Of a stretch of 64,000 nt of DNA, positions 40,970 through 48,617 are shown in pieces. Under the pieces are notes generated by a model, which saw only the letters and a program-made list of their open reading frames with translations, ran no database searches and was not told where the DNA came from. Made by a program: the position numbers and the translations under genes. This DNA comes from Streptomyces sp. A0642 (GTDB taxonomy: Bacteria; Actinomycetota; Actinomycetes; Streptomycetales; Streptomycetaceae), in NCBI RefSeq assembly GCF_004795105.1, contig NZ_SSBL01000002.1:62001-126000 (forward strand), given 5' to 3'. How positions within the stretch are numbered: the stretch's first letter is position 1; every line of letters begins with the position of its first letter.

Positions 40970-41791
40970 ATGGAGACTTCCCGCAGACCCGATCACGAGC
41001 CCGCCACTCCCTCCCCCGGCGGCGGATCACCGCAGGCGCGCGCGGAACCGGTCCTGGCCGGGCGCACCGCGCTGGTGACTGGTGCGGCCGGCGGGATCGG
41101 ACGGGCCTGCGCGCTGGCGCTGGCCGCGGCGGGCGCGCACGTGCATGTGGTGGACAGGGCGGGCGAGGCCGCGAAGCGCCTCGCGGAGGAGATCGGCGGG
41201 ACGCCCTGGGTGGTGGACCTGTCCGACCCGGCGGTCGTCGACACGCTGCCGGCCGGCGCGGACGTCGTGGTCAACAACGCGGGGCTCCAGCACGTGGCCC
41301 CGGTCCACGAGTTCCCGCCGGACCGGTTCGCCCTGATCCAGCGCGTCATGGTGGAGACCCCGTTCCGCATCTTGCGCCGGACCCTGCCGGGCATGTACGA
41401 ACGCGGCTGGGGGCGCGTCGTCAACATCTCGTCGGTGCACGGGCTGCGCGCGAGTCCCTACAAATCGGCCTACGTCACGGCCAAGCACGCACTGGAGGGG
41501 CTGAGCAAGGTGGTCGCGCTCGAAGCGGCGGAGCACGGGGTGACGAGCAACTGCGTCAGCCCCGGCTACGTACGCACGCCCCTCGTCGAGAACCAGATCG
41601 CCGACCAGGCCCGGGCCCACGGCATCTCGGAGGCGGACGTGGTGGGGCGGGTGATGCTGGAGCGCAGCGCCGTCAAGCGGCTGATCGAGCCCGCGGACGT
41701 CGCCGAGGCGGTCCTGTGGCTGTGCGGCCCGCACACCGGGCACATCACGGGCACCTCGCTCTCCATGGACGGCGGCTGGACCGCCAACTGA
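40970..41791 (+). CDS. 3-hydroxybutyrate dehydrogenase (SDR)
   Basis: The 273-residue short-chain dehydrogenase has a 28-residue Pro/Ser-rich N-terminal tail, then TGAAGGIGRA, NNAGLQHVAPVHEFP near residue 104, NISSVHGLRASPYKSAYVTAKHA (Ser and YxxxK dyad), and CVSPGYVRTPLVENQI. The QHVAPVHEFP, SVHGL and QIADQA motifs are specific for D-3-hydroxybutyrate dehydrogenase. It oxidises 3-hydroxybutyrate to acetoacetate with NAD. ATG 40970 follows TACGGT by seven bases, suggesting a leaderless or very short leader. It is divergent from the PHB depolymerase and precedes a PucR-type regulator by 32 bp. Confidence 0.88.
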   Translation: METSRRPDHEPATPSPGGGSPQARAEPVLAGRTALVTGAAGGIGRACALALAAAGAHVHVVDRAGEAAKRLAEEIGGTPWVVDLSDPAVVDTLPAGADVVVNNAGLQHVAPVHEFPPDRFALIQRVMVETPFRILRRTLPGMYERGWGRVVNISSVHGLRASPYKSAYVTAKHALEGLSKVVALEAAEHGVTSNCVSPGYVRTPLVENQIADQARAHGISEADVVGRVMLERSAVKRLIEPADVAEAVLWLCGPHTGHITGTSLSMDGGWTAN

Positions 41792-41823
41792 CCGACCGAA
41801 CTCCTACGAACGCTGGTTGCCCG

Positions 41824-43791
41824 ATGCCTGAACCGCTCCCCTCCGCCGCGCCCCACCTGCGGCGCCTGTTCGACCTGCTGGCCGACGACGCGCCCGCCGA
41901 GGCGCTGGGGGCGGTCTCCTCGCAGGCGCGGGGGGACGGCGTGCCCGCCGAGGAGCTCGCCGAGGTGGAGCGGGCCACGGCGACGGCGCTGCGGATCAGG
42001 GGCGCCCTGCGCCAGCACCGGCGCCGCGAGCTCCAGCTCACCGCGCTGTTCGACACGGCGGGCGACCTGGCGGCCTCCCGCGACCTGGACGACGTGCTGA
42101 AGGCGATCGTGCGGCGGGCCAGGATGCTCCTCGGCACGGACACGGCCTATCTCACGCTTCCGGACGAGGAGGCGGGCGACACCTACATGCGGGTGACCGA
42201 CGGGTCGGTGTCGCTGCTCTTCCAGCGGCTGCGGCTGGAACTCGGCGAGGGGCTCGGCGGCCTGGTGGCCCAGACCGCGAGCCCGTACGCCACCCCGGAC
42301 TACCGCACCGACGAGCGCTTCCACCACACCCGCAACATCAACGCCGGGGTCCTGGACGAGGGCCTGGTCGCCATTCTGGGCGTGCCCCTGCTGCTCGGCT
42401 CCAGCCGCGGCGGTACGGGGAAGGTCATCGGCGTCCTGTTCGCGGCCGACCGGGCGCCCCGGGTCTTCAGCCCGGACGAGGTGGCCCTGCTCTGCTCGCT
42501 GGCCGCCCATGCGGCGATCGCCATCGACACGGCCCGCGCCCTCGCCGACACCACCGCGGCCCTCGCCGAACTCGCGGAGGCGAACGCGGAGCTGGCCGAG
42601 GCCAACGCCTCCGTGCGGGCCCACTCGGCGGCCATGCGGCGGGCCGAGGAGTCCCATGACCGGCTGACGGACCTGGTCCTGCGCGGCCGGGACGTGAGGG
42701 ACGTCGCGGCGGCCGTCGCCGGACTGCTCGACTCCCCGCTGACCATTCACGACCCGGGCGGCCGTCCGCTGGCCGCGGTGCGCCCGGACGGTACGGGCTT
42801 CGCCGCCGACAGCATGGACGCGGGCTGGCTGGCGGAGGCGGCCGAGGAGTCCCGTGCGGGGGCGCGTGCCGTGCACCGCGACGGGCGGGTCGTCTGCGCG
42901 GTGCTCGCCGGGCAGGAGCTGCTGGCCGGGCTGGTCCTGCACCGGGGCAGGCCGCTGGACGACTCCGACCGCCGGCTGTTCGAGCGGTCGGCGGTGGTGA
43001 CCGGGCTGCTCCTGCTGCTGCGGCGCACGGTGGCCGAGACGGAGAACCGGATCCGCGGCGAGCTGATCGCCGACCTGCTGACGGATTCCGGCCGCGACCC
43101 GGCGGGGCTGGCCGAGCGCGGGCGCCGCCTGGGCATCGACCTGGACCGGCCGCATCTGCTGCTGGTGGCGGAGACGGCGGCACGGGAGCGGCTGGCGCCC
43201 GCCGCGCTGCGCTATCTGTTCGGCGGGGACATCCACGGGGTGAGCGCCGAACACGCGGGCGCGGTGGTGCTGTTGGTCGAGGGCGACGACCCGGCCGCGG
43301 GACGCGCGGCCCGCTCGGCGGCGGCGCAGCTCGGCCAGCTGGCGCAGTCCCCCGTCACCGTGGCGGCCGCCGGTCCCGCCCGGGGCCCCCGCGAACTCGC
43401 CGCGGCCTACGGCGAGGCGGCGCGCTGCCTGCGGGCGATGCGGGTGCTGGGCCGCACGGGCCAGGGCGCCTGCGTGGAGGAACTCGGCTTCCTGGGCGTG
43501 GTCCTGGGCAACGCGCAGGACGTCGACGGCTTCGTGGCGGCGACGCTGGGGCCGCTGCTGGAGTACGACGCGCAGCGCGGCACGCACCTGGTGCGGACGC
43601 TGAGCGCGTACTTCGGCGCGGGCGGCAGCCTGATCCGGGCCAAGGACGAGCTGCACGTGCACGTGAACACGGTGGTGCAGCGGCTGGACCGGATCCAGGT
43701 CCTGCTGGGCCGCGACTGGAACGAGCCGGACCGGGCCCTGGAGCTTCAACTGGCTTTGCGGCTGCACCTGCTGTCGGGCGCGCGACCCTGA
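41824..43791 (+). CDS. GAF/PucR-type transcriptional regulator
   Basis: The 655-residue protein has a GAF domain at about 80-230 (ASRDLDDVLKAIVRRARMLL, GVPLLLGSSRGGTG) and a predicted coiled coil at 230-280 (ALAELAEANAELAEANASVR). A middle CdaR/PucR-like domain follows, and a C-terminal PucR helix-turn-helix ends it (KDELHVHVNTVVQRLDRIQVLLG). Such regulators sense a metabolite through GAF and control catabolic genes. It lies 32 bp after the 3-hydroxybutyrate dehydrogenase, is likely co-transcribed, and is the natural candidate to control that gene and the divergent depolymerase. Start ATG 41824 lacks a strong ribosome-binding site. Confidence 0.85.
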   Translation: MPEPLPSAAPHLRRLFDLLADDAPAEALGAVSSQARGDGVPAEELAEVERATATALRIRGALRQHRRRELQLTALFDTAGDLAASRDLDDVLKAIVRRARMLLGTDTAYLTLPDEEAGDTYMRVTDGSVSLLFQRLRLELGEGLGGLVAQTASPYATPDYRTDERFHHTRNINAGVLDEGLVAILGVPLLLGSSRGGTGKVIGVLFAADRAPRVFSPDEVALLCSLAAHAAIAIDTARALADTTAALAELAEANAELAEANASVRAHSAAMRRAEESHDRLTDLVLRGRDVRDVAAAVAGLLDSPLTIHDPGGRPLAAVRPDGTGFAADSMDAGWLAEAAEESRAGARAVHRDGRVVCAVLAGQELLAGLVLHRGRPLDDSDRRLFERSAVVTGLLLLLRRTVAETENRIRGELIADLLTDSGRDPAGLAERGRRLGIDLDRPHLLLVAETAARERLAPAALRYLFGGDIHGVSAEHAGAVVLLVEGDDPAAGRAARSAAAQLGQLAQSPVTVAAAGPARGPRELAAAYGEAARCLRAMRVLGRTGQGACVEELGFLGVVLGNAQDVDGFVAATLGPLLEYDAQRGTHLVRTLSAYFGAGGSLIRAKDELHVHVNTVVQRLDRIQVLLGRDWNEPDRALELQLALRLHLLSGARP

Positions 43792-43820
43792 CCCGCCGGA
43801 GACCGCGCCCTGGTGATGGC

Positions 43821-43913
43821 CCTCTCCCGACCCGCCCGGCGCGAGCGTGATGGCCCTACTCCTCCGGCGGGAACACCGCCTCTCCCGACCCGGCCAGCGC
43901 GAGCGTGATGGCC
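43821..43913. repeat. 35-bp near-identical duplication at the end of the ferredoxin gene
   Basis: 43821-43855 and 43879-43913 match at about 32 of 35 positions (both contain CCTCTCCCGACCCG and GCGCGAGCGTGATGGCC). The second copy encodes the ferredoxin C-terminus (ITLALAGSGEA on the minus strand); the first lies just beyond its stop codon. This looks like a short tandem duplication of the gene's 3' end. Confidence 0.7.
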
Positions 43914-44089
43914 TCGACCGGGCAGCCCTCGGCCGCGGCGAGGATCTGCTCGTTGGCGTCGGTCTCCGGGTCGGCGGGGTGGGACTGGCGGGCGGAGTCC
44001 AGCCGGAAACCGCCCGGAGCGTGGTTCACGCACATCCCCGATCCGATGCAGACGCCCCGGTCGACCTCGACGCTCCAGCGGTCGCCCAT
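43856..44089 (-). CDS. [3Fe-4S]-type ferredoxin
   Basis: The 77-residue ferredoxin has cysteines at 14, 20 and 56 in the pattern CIGSGMC...GCP. The usual fourth cysteine position is occupied by His23/Ala24, typical of the [3Fe-4S] ferredoxins that feed actinobacterial cytochromes P450. ATG 44089 overlaps the aldehyde dehydrogenase stop by one base (TGATG), so the two are made together. A CYP125-type P450 at 63717 is a reasonable partner because its promoter shares the same CTGAC palindrome. A short duplication of its 3' end follows the stop codon. Confidence 0.9.
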   Translation of the reverse strand: MGDRWSVEVDRGVCIGSGMCVNHAPGGFRLDSARQSHPADPETDANEQILAAAEGCPVEAITLALAGSGEAVFPPEE

Positions 44090-45552
44090 CAGACCTCGCC
44101 CCCGTAGCCGGCGGGCAGGTGGATCATCTTGTGCTCGAAGTACTCCCCGTACCCCTCGGGCCCGAACTCCCGCCCCAGGCCGGAGTTCTTGTAGCCGCCG
44201 AACGGGCCGAGCATGTCGAGGCTGAAGGTGTTGACGCTGTACGTGCCGGTCCTGACCCGGCGGGCGATGTCGATGCCGTGCCCGGTGTCGGCGGTCCAGA
44301 CGCTGCCGCTGAGTCCGTACTCGGAATCGTTGGCGATCTTCACCGCCTCGTCCTCGTCGCCGTACGGCAGGAGGCAGATGACCGGTCCGAAGATCTCCTC
44401 GCGGGCGACGCGCATGGAGTTGTCGACGTCGCCGAAGAGCGTCGGCTCGACGTACCAGCCGCGCTGCTGCGACGCCGGACGGCCGCCCCCGGTCAGGACC
44501 TTCGCGCCCTCCTCCTGGCCGATCCGGATGTAGTCGAGGGAGCGCTGCTGCTGGCGCCGCGCGACGAGCGGGCCGAGTTCGGTGGCGGGGTCGAGGGGGT
44601 CGCCGATCCTCAGCGCTCCGGCGGCGGCGGCGAAGGCCTCGGCGATCTCCTCGTACCGGGAGCGGGGGACGAGGATCCGGGTCTGGGCCACGCAGGCCTG
44701 GCCGTTGATCATCCAGGCGAAGGGCACGATGCCGGCGACGGCCGCGTCCAGGTCGGCGTCGGGGAGGATCACCGCGGCGGACTTCCCGCCGAGTTCGAGG
44801 GTGACGCGGGTGAGGTTGCGCGAGGCGACCTCCATGACACGGCAGCCGGCGGCGACGGATCCGGTGAAGGAGACCTTGTCGACGCCCGGATGCCCGACGA
44901 GGTACTCGCTCACCTCGCGGTCGGCGGGCAGGATCGACAGCACGCCCTCGGGCAGCCCGGCCTCGGCGACGATCTCGGCCAGGATGTAGGCGTCGAGCGG
45001 TGATTCGGGCGACACCTTGAGGACGGCCGAGCACCCGGCGAGCAGCGCGGGCGCGAGCTTGGCGGCGGCGGTGAACTGGGGCACGTTCCACGGGACGACC
45101 GCGGCGACCACCCCGACCGGCTCCCGCCGCACGAGCAGCGGCCCGAGCGCCCCGTCCCGGCGTTCCTCGTACGGGAAGGTGCGGGCGACGGTGACGGCCG
45201 CGTCCCACACCATCATCGCGGCGAGGGCCTGCACCATGACGCTGGAGGTGTACGGGGTCCCGTTCTCCGAGCTGATGACCCGGGCGATCTCCTCGTACCG
45301 CACGGCGAACGCGTCCTTGATGCGCGTGACGACGGCGATGCGCTCGTCCAGCGGCATCCGCGGCCAGGGCCCGTGGTCGAACGCCTCCCGGGCGGCGGCG
45401 ACGGCCCGGTCCACGTCCCCCTCGGCGGCGTGCGGGACGCGGCCGATGACCTGCTCGGTGTGCGGGGAGACGACCTCGATGACGTCCCGTCCGGCCGGAT
45501 CGACCCACTCCCCGCCGATGAACAGTTTTCCGTGCTCGACAAGCTCGCTCAT
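44089..45552 (-). CDS. Aldehyde dehydrogenase (NAD-dependent)
   Basis: The 487-residue enzyme has the full superfamily signature: PWNVPQFTAAAKLAPALLAG near residue 150, FTGSVAAG (cofactor loop), LELGGKSA (general base Glu) and NGQACVAQTRIL (catalytic Cys near 285). EEIFGPVICLLPY and PFGGYKNSGLGREFG follow. It oxidises an aldehyde to the acid. With the CTGAC palindrome and a KstR-like site in its promoter, the likely substrate is the sterol C26 aldehyde formed by P450/alcohol dehydrogenase; this is inference. ATG 45552 is clear. The ferredoxin gene follows with coupled translation. Confidence 0.9.
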   Translation of the reverse strand: MSELVEHGKLFIGGEWVDPAGRDVIEVVSPHTEQVIGRVPHAAEGDVDRAVAAAREAFDHGPWPRMPLDERIAVVTRIKDAFAVRYEEIARVISSENGTPYTSSVMVQALAAMMVWDAAVTVARTFPYEERRDGALGPLLVRREPVGVVAAVVPWNVPQFTAAAKLAPALLAGCSAVLKVSPESPLDAYILAEIVAEAGLPEGVLSILPADREVSEYLVGHPGVDKVSFTGSVAAGCRVMEVASRNLTRVTLELGGKSAAVILPDADLDAAVAGIVPFAWMINGQACVAQTRILVPRSRYEEIAEAFAAAAGALRIGDPLDPATELGPLVARRQQQRSLDYIRIGQEEGAKVLTGGGRPASQQRGWYVEPTLFGDVDNSMRVAREEIFGPVICLLPYGDEDEAVKIANDSEYGLSGSVWTADTGHGIDIARRVRTGTYSVNTFSLDMLGPFGGYKNSGLGREFGPEGYGEYFEHKMIHLPAGYGGEV

Positions 45553-45617
45553 GGCTGCTGCCTCCCGCGACGCGGCATGGGGCCCGTCCGACTGACTGGT
45601 TGACCGAGCCCTTGACC

Positions 45618-45632
45618 TGACTTCGTGTCAGA
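45618..45632. promoter_or_regulatory. CTGAC-N5-GTCAG palindrome, site 4
   Basis: CTGACTTCGTGTCAG has perfect arms. It lies 66 bp upstream of the aldehyde dehydrogenase start in the divergent region shared with the metallo-beta-lactamase-fold gene. Confidence 0.6.
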
Positions 45633-45731
45633 ACTGATACCAGTTCCAGTTCCAGGAGTCCACGGCCGGGGCAGGGCCCACCGGACGCGCGCACGGCCTC
45701 GACGGCGGAGATGGTCGACCGGGGCTACCAC

Positions 45732-45745
45732 TGGAACAAGTTCTC
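45732..45745. promoter_or_regulatory. KstR-like box (one mismatch)
   Basis: TGGAACAAGTTCTC matches TnnAACnnGTTnnA except for the last base. The GAAC-AA-GTTC core is palindromic. It lies 71 bp upstream of the final 13 bases before the metallo-beta-lactamase-fold gene start (84 bp from box start to ATG 45816) and could serve both divergent genes. Confidence 0.6.
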
Positions 45746-45815
45746 GTTACAGTGGACGGGGCGCGTCGTGGCCGTACCCCGCACGCCGCCGAGGCCGCGC
45801 AGAGATGGGGCGTTC

Positions 45816-46856
45816 ATGACGCAGGTGATCAACCACGGTGGGGGCGTCCACAGCATCGAGGTCCCCATACCGGACAACCCCCTGGGTCACACCCTGGTGC
45901 ATCTCCTGGACACGGACCGGGGCCCGGTCCTGATCGACACCGGCTGGGACGACCCCGAGGCGTGGGACACCCTCACGGCCGGGCTCGCCGGCGTGGGCGT
46001 GGACGTCGCCGAGGTCCACGGCGTGGTCATCACCCACCACCACCCCGACCACCACGGCCTCTCCGGTCAGGTCCGCGAGGCGTCGGGGGCCTGGATCGCG
46101 ATGCACGCCGCCGACACGGCGATCGTCCGCCGCACCCGCGCGTCGCGACCGGGCACCTGGCTGGCCTACCTGGCCGCGAAGCTGGCGGCGGCCGGGGCGC
46201 CCGAGGACCACATCGCCCCGCTGCTGGCCGCCCGCGAGAAGGGCGGCCGGATGCGCACCCTGCCCGGACTGCGGGCCGCGGTCCCGGACCGGGAGATCGT
46301 GCCCGGCGAGCTCCTCGACCTGGCGGGCCGCACCCTGCGCGCGATCTGGACGCCGGGCCACACCCCGGGCCACGTCTGCCTGCACCTGGAGGAGGACCAC
46401 CCCGCCCGGCTTCCCGGCCGCGGCCGCCTCTTCTCCGGCGACCACCTGCTGCCCGGCATCAGCCCGCACGTCGGCCTGTACGAGGACCCGGACGACGCGA
46501 CGCCCACCGACCCGCTGGGCGACTACCTCGCCTCCCTGGAGCGCATCGGCCGCCTCGGCGTCGCCGAGGTCCTCCCGGCCCACCAGCACGCGTTCACGGA
46601 CGCGGCAGGGCGCGTACGGGAACTCCTGGTGCACCACGAGGACCGTCTGGCGGGCCTTCTCGCCCTGCTCGCCGCACCGCTGACGCCGTGGCAGCTGGCC
46701 GAGCGGATGGAGTGGAACCGGCCCTGGGAGCAGATCCCCTACGGATCACGGAACATCGCCGTCTCGGAAGCCGAGTCGCACCTGCGCCGCCTGGTGAAGC
46801 TGGGGCGCGCGGAAGCGGTGCCGGGGAGCGAGCCGGTGACGTACGTGGCGGTCTGA
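45816..46856 (+). CDS. Metallo-beta-lactamase-fold hydrolase
   Basis: The 346-residue protein has LIDTGWDDPEAW near residue 40 and the metal motif THHHPDHHGLSGQ near 77. WTPGHTPGHVCLH near 190, SGDHLLPGISPHVGLY and LPAHQHAF complete the dinuclear site. The C-terminal 75 residues form a winged-helix-like domain (PLTPWQLAERMEWNRPW...SEAESHLRRLVKLG), as in LACTB2-type proteins. It would hydrolyse a thioester, lactone or phosphoester. Divergence from the aldehyde dehydrogenase across a shared KstR-like box and CTGAC site suggests a role in CoA-thioester release during steroid breakdown. ATG 45816 is chosen because the fold begins there. Confidence 0.85.
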   Translation: MTQVINHGGGVHSIEVPIPDNPLGHTLVHLLDTDRGPVLIDTGWDDPEAWDTLTAGLAGVGVDVAEVHGVVITHHHPDHHGLSGQVREASGAWIAMHAADTAIVRRTRASRPGTWLAYLAAKLAAAGAPEDHIAPLLAAREKGGRMRTLPGLRAAVPDREIVPGELLDLAGRTLRAIWTPGHTPGHVCLHLEEDHPARLPGRGRLFSGDHLLPGISPHVGLYEDPDDATPTDPLGDYLASLERIGRLGVAEVLPAHQHAFTDAAGRVRELLVHHEDRLAGLLALLAAPLTPWQLAERMEWNRPWEQIPYGSRNIAVSEAESHLRRLVKLGRAEAVPGSEPVTYVAV

Positions 46857-46875
46857 CGGAGGCCGAAGGCCCGGG

Positions 46876-48390
46876 TCATCCGGCAGCGCCGGCGCCCTCG
46901 CGCGGTCCGGCCGGGGCGGCTTCGGCCCGGCCGGCCGGCAGTGCGGCGGGGCGGGCGTCCGGCTCACCGGCGGCCGCCGCGCGGCGACGTGCCGCGAAGG
47001 CCGTCGCGACGAGGGTGAGCGCGACGGTTCCGGAGAGCGCGGGCCAGTACACGTAACGGTAGTTGGACTCGGGCGCCGTCGGCAGGTAGGCGAGGATGTA
47101 CAGCAGGGAGCTCGCCCCGAGGAGCCGCAGTTCCCTGCTGTACGGGCCGGGCCACCAGCGGCGCAGCACGAGCACCAGCGAGACGGCCAGCCAGAACCAG
47201 CCCTGGAAGAGCATCGGCAGGTCGCGGGCGAAGCCGGTCACGTAGTTCTGCAGCGCGAACCTCAGCGTGTCGTTCAGCGGCTGCTCGCGCACTTCCGGGT
47301 GCAGCCGGGCGCCGGCGTTGACGCGGGTGCCGTTCCAGAAGACCTGGTTGCTCCGGAAGAGCAGCTTGGTGAAGACCCTGGTCCGGTACTCGGCGTACCC
47401 CTTCCAGTGCTTGGGCATCTGCTGCGTCCACATCCGGACGATGACGTCGGCGCGCCGGTCCAGATACGTCACGTCGAACGGGCGGCGCTGCGGGAAGCAC
47501 TGGAGGTACGCGTCGGAGGCGATGTTCCGCTGCCGGCAGGTGACGGCGGCGGCGACCAGCCCGTCCCGCAGGTCCGCGCTCGCGCCCGCCTGCTCGGCGG
47601 CGGCCCGCACCTGGTCCGGCGTGAGGACGTGCACGAGATCGTCCACCGGGATCACCGCGTACACCTTGGTGGCCAGCGGATGGGTCGCCGCGGAGACCCC
47701 GGCGCCGCCGGCGAGCACGGCGGCGGCGAAGACGGCGGTGGCGGCCTGCCAGCGGCGCCGGCCGGGAACGGGCCATGCCGCGAGGACGAGCAGGGCGAAG
47801 ACCGGGATCGCGGCGGGGATGCCGTTCTTGCGCACGAGGGCGGCGTACGTGAGGAACAGCACACCCGCCACCAGGAGGGCCCACCGGGTCCTGACCCGGT
47901 CCGGCGGCAGCTCACGCACGGTGAGCGCGATCGCGAAGACGGCGAGGAGCGCGTACGCCAGGTGCACGTCCTTCCACACCACTCCCGTGAGGTTCATGAT
48001 GTGCGGCGCGAAGCCGACGGCCAGGACGGCCAGGGAGAGTCCGCGACTGCGCGTCTTCGTCCACACCAGCCGGGCCAGGACCCACAGCGTCCCCCACAGC
48101 ACGGCGGCCTGGACGGCGGCCATGACCGAGAAGTTCCCCGTGACCGCGATGAGGACCCGCCAGGCGAGCGCCATCACGGGCGGATGCCAGTCGTTCACCG
48201 GCTCGTCCCCCAGCGCCTGCCCCAGCTGCGTGTTGCTGTCGGCGCTGAGATATCCGGGGTGGAAGACGGTGGCCACGCCGTAGCCGCAGGCCGCCGCGAC
48301 GGCCGCAAGGCACCACGGCCACAGCGTGCCGTCCTTCCAGGCTCCGCGCACTGCGATGGTCCACCGGCGATCACTACGTACGGACGGCAC
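46876..48390 (-). CDS. Polytopic membrane protein, glycosyltransferase-like (GT-C type)
   Basis: The 504-residue protein has about ten to twelve membrane helices. An early extracytoplasmic acidic loop (GYLSADSNTQLGQALGDEPVNDWHPPV) is followed by WKDVHLAYALL. A large extracellular segment near 250-370 carries conserved Cys and aromatic residues (VTCRQRNIASDAYLQCFPQ). Asp and His residues in the first loop after helix 1 are typical of GT-C sugar transferases using polyprenyl-linked donors. GTG 48390 is well supported: -10 TAGATT ends seven bases upstream with a -35 TTGTCC at 17 bp, giving a leaderless transcript. It is divergent from a teichoic-acid-type polymerase gene, suggesting a shared cell-wall role. 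Confidence 0.75.
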   Translation of the reverse strand: MPSVRSDRRWTIAVRGAWKDGTLWPWCLAAVAAACGYGVATVFHPGYLSADSNTQLGQALGDEPVNDWHPPVMALAWRVLIAVTGNFSVMAAVQAAVLWGTLWVLARLVWTKTRSRGLSLAVLAVGFAPHIMNLTGVVWKDVHLAYALLAVFAIALTVRELPPDRVRTRWALLVAGVLFLTYAALVRKNGIPAAIPVFALLVLAAWPVPGRRRWQAATAVFAAAVLAGGAGVSAATHPLATKVYAVIPVDDLVHVLTPDQVRAAAEQAGASADLRDGLVAAAVTCRQRNIASDAYLQCFPQRRPFDVTYLDRRADVIVRMWTQQMPKHWKGYAEYRTRVFTKLLFRSNQVFWNGTRVNAGARLHPEVREQPLNDTLRFALQNYVTGFARDLPMLFQGWFWLAVSLVLVLRRWWPGPYSRELRLLGASSLLYILAYLPTAPESNYRYVYWPALSGTVALTLVATAFAARRRAAAAGEPDARPAALPAGRAEAAPAGPREGAGAAG

Positions 48391-48397
48391 GGGCGGG

Positions 48398-48426
48398 AAT
48401 CTATAGGTACCGGACTCCGAGGACAA
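48398..48426 (-). promoter_or_regulatory. Promoter of GT-C-like membrane protein gene
   Basis: On the minus strand, -35 TTGTCC (48421-48426) and -10 TAGATT (48398-48403) are spaced by exactly 17 bp. The -10 ends seven bases before GTG 48390. This is the clearest sigma-70-like leaderless promoter in the window. Confidence 0.65.
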
Positions 48427-48617
48427 ACCGGAATGATTAGCCTTCCGGTGGGGCCGCCGCCGCAGGGACCAGTGCGCGCCGCCGCCCCTCATGAGGATCA
48501 CCGTCCGCTCGGAACGAGCCACTCCGCTCATGGGGAGAGCGCACACCCGGCACCTCGCGGGGATCGGTAGTCTTCCTGTTCAGCCCCTTCATCTGTACGC
48601 CCTCTGGAGCTCCTCCC

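Noticed and set aside
41566-43767. 733-codon minus-strand frame opposite the PucR regulator
   Set aside because: It is antisense to a well-supported regulator and rich in Gln/His/Arg with no recognisable motif.
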